In this document: in pieces, positions 59,847 to 64,000 of the stretch | Position numbering within the stretch: position 1 is the stretch's first letter | Layout: every line of letters starts with the position of its first letter | Source of the DNA: Dioscorea cayenensis subsp. rotundata | Taxonomy: Eukaryota > Streptophyta > Magnoliopsida > Dioscoreales > Dioscoreaceae | Assembly: GCF_009730915.1 (NCBI RefSeq) | Contig: NC_052489.1 | Location: 5,049,622-5,113,621 of the forward strand | Direction: 5' to 3' | DNA length: 64,000 nt | Notes under the pieces: model-generated | The model's database searches: none | What the model saw: only the letters and a program-made list of their open reading frames with translations | Told to the model about the DNA's origin: nothing | Translations under genes and position numbers: made by a program

Positions 59847-61227
59847 TAGTAACCAGCCACCGGTCGGCCGGCCTCCGGTGGTATGCAGGCGGTCCAATCG
59901 ACCTCCTGTGATCAGCCACAGATCCACTTGTGATGCGGGCCGTATTGAGGAGATGGCATGCGCGTTCATGCGGAAGTGGGACTCGAAGTGACTGAAGGGT
60001 ATTTTAGTAATTTGCCGGGCGGTGGAGTTTTTGGGTTTCTTGGGCCTAGTCTGATGGGAAATGGGCCAACGAACACAAGTCACGAGTTTGCGCACTCGTG
60101 AGTCATGCATGATTTCGGCCAAATTTCATCGTTTAGACCTCGAAAACCCTGATTTTGCTATTTTTAGTAATAATTGATTTCGCTATTAATTTGGCTAGAA
60201 ATCTCTGATTTGTAAGCCGTTTATGCTGATTAGCATTTATTTTTGTTAACTCTTTTTATTTCTTGTCGGTATTGAAAATTTACCATTTTGGTATATTTTC
60301 GAATTATGTGCAATTAATAAAAACCAACCTACGTTGTTAGAATTCTTGGTGATTTTTCCAAGTGGTTTGTGCCACCGACCAATCCCTTTCCTATCTCCAA
60401 GACTTGGATCGAGAAACTTTGCATCTCCTCCTCTTCCTCTTCTAGGTGATCACTAGCACGGCCTCCACCTCCTCCTCTTGAAAACTTACATACCTCACTA
60501 GTGGACCGACACCACCATTAGCTTCGAGCACCACGATCCTTGCATACTTGTCATCCTCGTGGAGAGCCTCGGCTATCACGCCATTACTCGACTCTAATCA
60601 CCGAATCCCTAAGAGGTCCTTGATATAGAACCTTATGTCCTCTTCATTTGGCTCCGGTGTGTGGCCTCGCAGGCGTATCTATCAAGATTCATGTGAATTT
60701 TGTGCTTTTTATTTATATTTATTTAATTAATAGATGAAATTTGGTTACATTCTAAGTAAAATTATAATATTCACCGTTTTTTAATAATATTTGTAATAAT
60801 AATTAAAAATAACTAAAACAACTAAGTAACAGTTGAACTTACACTTATTAAAAAATATACTAATATTTGGCATTTACTTTCATAATCAATTTTGATTTAT
60901 AGTCTATTAATAATTAGGTTAAAATAACTCAATTTAATTTTGTTATATATTAAAAACATGACATGTGATACATCTTAGGCTCCATTGTATTTTAAACCTC
61001 TATTGTAATTGAAAATCTATTGTATGGGTATTTTCAACCACATGCCACCGAAACATATTTTAATATTATGTGCAAAAAAATGACTTTGGTAAAGTGTCAA
61101 CTGCCACCACTAATATACTCAATTTTCAACATAAAGAAATCTTCTATTATACATGTGTTTTTTTTTTCTCAATTATGGGTTTTTGTTTGATTTCTTTTAC
61201 TTATTATTGGCCTTTATTTCTTTCAAA
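59847..61227. other. Spacer with a possible ARM-repeat gene fragment
   Basis: 59847-60120 is GC-rich with CGGTCCAATCGACCTCC repeats like those at 58860. On -, about 60600-60480 reads SNGVIAEALHEDDKYARIV and ANGGVGPLVRYV, which faintly resembles ARM-repeat proteins and is followed by a donor-like GTATGTAAGT. Flanking frames are broken. The remainder is AT-rich, and its last few hundred bases may be LTR sequence (next entry). Confidence 0.4.
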
Positions 61228-61240
61228 TTGGTATCAGAGT
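61228..61240 (+). other. Retrotransposon primer-binding site remnant
   Basis: TTGGTATCAGAGT matches the initiator-Met-tRNA complement used by Copia elements and follows an LTR-like CTTTCA end. The element would read on + but is cut off within about 120 bases by other sequence and the SINE. Confidence 0.6.
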
Positions 61241-61357
61241 AAGAATGTTGGGTTTAATCATAATAATGGCAAGTTTAAAATATGACATCATCTTGTTGGA
61301 ACGCAACACCAGAATTTGATTTGTGTTATTGCAACTAAACTAATGTTGTCTTATTGC

Positions 61358-61535
61358 TTTTTTTTTTTATATAAAATGTGGACAAGCCACTTTAGGGGAC
61401 ATGTACAAGCATGAAGTTAATCCCCCAGTACATTTTTGCCCTCATTTTCCATTAGTTGAGATTTGAACTTAGCTCCTCTGCAAAACACAAATACCCATGC
61501 AAGATGATGCTCATAGACCAGGTGGTCATTGGCGC
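61358..61535 (-). mobile_element. tRNA-derived SINE (copy 2, same family as 2797-2970)
   Basis: On - it starts GGCGCCAATGACC-ACCTGGTCTATGA, has box B AAGTTCAAATCTCAAC, shares GCTTGTCCACATTT with copy 1 and ends in an A-run (T-run 61358-61368 on +). Its body, with ATGTACTGGGGGATTAACTT, is better preserved than in copy 1. Confidence 0.75.
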
Positions 61536-61576
61536 CTTATTACCTTTCATATGCACATATCATCAATGAAGATAGC

Positions 61577-61759
61577 TGTTAGAGTTATGTTATAGTTTAT
61601 ATTTGGTTAATGGGCCATATTTGGCCCATACCACAAAACCCTAGTATTTCTCTATATATATCCTTGTACTCCTTTACTAATGATATATACAAATTATTTC
61701 TCCTATCTTCACAATAGCATTTTAATATTTAATGATAATTTTTTTGCCATATCATGCCA
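61577..61759 (+). repeat. LTR-like sequence running into the assembly gap
   Basis: TGTTAGAGTTATGTTATAG at 61577, then TTGGTTAATGGGCCATATTTG, TATATATA at about 61655 and CCTTGTACTCCTTTACTAAT, the layout of a plant LTR promoter. The rest lies in the gap, so identity is uncertain. Confidence 0.45.
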
Positions 61760-62759
61760 NNNNNNNNNNNNNNNNNNNNNNNNNNNNNNNNNNNNNNNNN
61801 NNNNNNNNNNNNNNNNNNNNNNNNNNNNNNNNNNNNNNNNNNNNNNNNNNNNNNNNNNNNNNNNNNNNNNNNNNNNNNNNNNNNNNNNNNNNNNNNNNNN
61901 NNNNNNNNNNNNNNNNNNNNNNNNNNNNNNNNNNNNNNNNNNNNNNNNNNNNNNNNNNNNNNNNNNNNNNNNNNNNNNNNNNNNNNNNNNNNNNNNNNNN
62001 NNNNNNNNNNNNNNNNNNNNNNNNNNNNNNNNNNNNNNNNNNNNNNNNNNNNNNNNNNNNNNNNNNNNNNNNNNNNNNNNNNNNNNNNNNNNNNNNNNNN
62101 NNNNNNNNNNNNNNNNNNNNNNNNNNNNNNNNNNNNNNNNNNNNNNNNNNNNNNNNNNNNNNNNNNNNNNNNNNNNNNNNNNNNNNNNNNNNNNNNNNNN
62201 NNNNNNNNNNNNNNNNNNNNNNNNNNNNNNNNNNNNNNNNNNNNNNNNNNNNNNNNNNNNNNNNNNNNNNNNNNNNNNNNNNNNNNNNNNNNNNNNNNNN
62301 NNNNNNNNNNNNNNNNNNNNNNNNNNNNNNNNNNNNNNNNNNNNNNNNNNNNNNNNNNNNNNNNNNNNNNNNNNNNNNNNNNNNNNNNNNNNNNNNNNNN
62401 NNNNNNNNNNNNNNNNNNNNNNNNNNNNNNNNNNNNNNNNNNNNNNNNNNNNNNNNNNNNNNNNNNNNNNNNNNNNNNNNNNNNNNNNNNNNNNNNNNNN
62501 NNNNNNNNNNNNNNNNNNNNNNNNNNNNNNNNNNNNNNNNNNNNNNNNNNNNNNNNNNNNNNNNNNNNNNNNNNNNNNNNNNNNNNNNNNNNNNNNNNNN
62601 NNNNNNNNNNNNNNNNNNNNNNNNNNNNNNNNNNNNNNNNNNNNNNNNNNNNNNNNNNNNNNNNNNNNNNNNNNNNNNNNNNNNNNNNNNNNNNNNNNNN
62701 NNNNNNNNNNNNNNNNNNNNNNNNNNNNNNNNNNNNNNNNNNNNNNNNNNNNNNNNNNN
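61760..62759. other. Assembly gap (1000 N)
   Basis: Exactly 1000 undetermined bases, a conventional placeholder, so its true size is unknown. Confidence 1.
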
Positions 62760-62976
62760 ACAAGCATCTTCGTTTTCATAGGCCATGTCCACGCTTTAAT
62801 GTATCCTTTGGTTTTGTAGTGCTTATCACGACTACCTTTGAGCCATCACTTTATCTCTGCCAGATGCCATTACCGGCAAAGCCCACCTCTCGCCTGCTCT
62901 CTATATGTCTCTCATTATGTATATGTATGTATGCATTAAGTGATTGGAGAGAGAGAGAGAGAGAGAGAGAGAAGGG

Positions 62977-63081
62977 ATGGAAGCAGAAGAAGAAGGTGGG
63001 GTGAGTTCAAAGGTGTTGAAGGTGGATTCAGAGGAAGCATGGGATTCCTTCATCACCAAGCAACATACCCAAGGAATTCCA
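62977..63081 (+). CDS. First exon of a thioredoxin-like gene (CXXS1-like), partial
   Basis: ATG at 62977 opens 35 codons (MEAEEEGGVSSKVLKVDSEE, then AWDSFITKQHTQGIP) ending at a GT donor (CCA|GTGAGC). This matches the start of plant thioredoxin-like CXXS1 proteins, where a KVVKVDS-xx-SWD segment and an exon end before the V-V-A-H-F strand are usual. The redox site lies in later exons, which are not seen before the window ends. CXXS1 proteins have a monothiol CxxS site with isomerase-like activity; here the site itself cannot be checked. A (GA)n tract at 62947-62972 makes up the leader just before the ATG. The in-frame continuation past 63081 is intron. Confidence 0.6.
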
Positions 63082-64000
63082 GTGAGCTTCTTTTTACTAC
63101 TTCTTCTTCTTTTGTTTTGTTATATTAAGTATTTTTATAAATTATAAAAATAAAAATAGCTGATTAGTTGGGGCGTTCAGTTCTGGCGGAAACGCGGGAT
63201 CTAACCCTCACGTCATACGCAGTCAGAGTGAGGCGTAGATTGGGCTGTTGGACTCCACACGTATCATGCCTCTGAGTTCTAGTGTTTGTTATCTTTTTAT
63301 TAATTAGAAAAACTTAATAATCAGCCTGTTACTAAAGGATTTTGGCCCAGTGGTACATAATCCCCTTCGCTGATGATGAGTTTTTGCTCCTCCAGTATCA
63401 CTGGAGGTGAGGGTAGTGCCATGATTGAGTACTTAAATAATAATAATAATAATAATAGTAATAATTAGCTAGTCACTAACATAAATTTCTCAATAATGAC
63501 ATTTTATTATTATTTGTTTAAATATGAAACTTATTCTCTGTAACTGATCTGAAATTTACATGCATTCCCATAATTTAGAACAACCAATAGTGCCGCTTGA
63601 TAAAACTAGATTAACTTGGTTTGATTTCAAACCATTTTTATCAAATTATTTATTTAATATAATAGAAAAAGCAGTATTTAGTTAATTAATACATTAAATA
63701 CCTGAATATATGTGACTTGAGAATTTATGTAGAAATTGATTAATATGTAATGTTTAATTTTTATATTTTATTATGTTATAGTTTATTAATTTTGAAATAT
63801 ATGATATGAACGGTTATCCTTTTCTTGATTTTTCCCCTAATTACTCCTTTGAGTAACTCATTCAAGGAAATGACTATACCAATCATATCCATGTGATTAT
63901 TGATTTATGATGTGATTTTAGTGTAAGAGAATCATGGCTTATTAATTGCATGATATTTATGGTTTTTTGTCTTGTCTTTAATGAGTAAGAAAACATTTAA
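63082..64000. other. Presumed intron 1 of the thioredoxin-like gene
   Basis: AT-rich with a (AAT)n run at about 63436-63465. The stretch 63340-63420 (TTGGCCCAGTGGTACATAAT) looks like a tRNA-derived SINE head, but no full element is visible. No second exon was found. Confidence 0.4.

Noticed and set aside
61680..63004. Long open frames of 340-416 codons
   Set aside because: They are almost entirely undetermined codons from the assembly gap.
63340..63420. Another SINE at the window end
   Set aside because: Only a head-like word is visible, with no box B at the right distance and no A-tail.

Overview
The window is AT-rich nuclear DNA from a flowering plant. The genes are spliced with GT-AG introns, and most of the remaining sequence is plant transposons (Copia, Ty3/gypsy, Mutator, hAT, Harbinger, SINEs). 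A monocot is likely, because the first gene is an AGL17-clade MADS-box gene with a good match to the target site of miR444, a microRNA described as monocot-specific. A non-grass monocot such as Dioscorea would fit, but the sequence alone does not prove the genus. One run of 1000 Ns (61760-62759) is an assembly gap.

Layout: 1-4.4 kb holds the MADS-box gene, with a repeat-rich leader and a SINE in intron 1. 5.4-15.1 kb is a retrotransposon block: a Copia element on the minus strand (5968-13422), a gypsy-type solo LTR nested inside its gag, and a second solo LTR. 15.2-21.4 kb is a decayed Mutator-like element (MULE-1) with two tandem-repeat arrays. 22.4-23.8 kb is a non-autonomous DNA transposon. 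24.6-34.2 kb is a second, larger decayed MULE (MULE-2) with a transposase on + and a convergent Ulp1/C48-type peptidase gene on -. Its introns and spacers are packed with a degenerate repeat of about 21 bp. A SINE follows at 34.8 kb.

35.3-51.9 kb is a compact block of four apparently intact host genes. They are a DHHC protein S-acyltransferase (PAT17-like, -), an SR splicing factor (SCL28-like, -), histone H2A.X (+) and a plastid-type M41-peptidase-like membrane protein (+). I rebuilt the exons of all five complete genes, including the MADS gene; each keeps frame across every junction and ends at a stop codon. A decayed calcium-dependent protein kinase fragment lies upstream of H2A.X.

52.5-61.7 kb is again transposon-rich: two MITEs a few bases apart, a Tork/Tnt1-like Copia element with one truncated LTR, a hAT-type MITE with an 8-bp target duplication, a second copy of the intron-1 SINE family, and LTR fragments beside the gap. 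After the gap, the first exon of a thioredoxin-like (CXXS1-like) gene starts at 62977 and runs out of the window.

The host genes do not form a pathway. H2A.X, SCL28 and the acyltransferase are housekeeping or cell-cycle type genes. The least ordinary material is the repeat content of the two MULEs and the repeat structure of the MADS leader. No wholly new system is evident; the 21-bp repeat family in MULE-2 introns is the best candidate for something undescribed.
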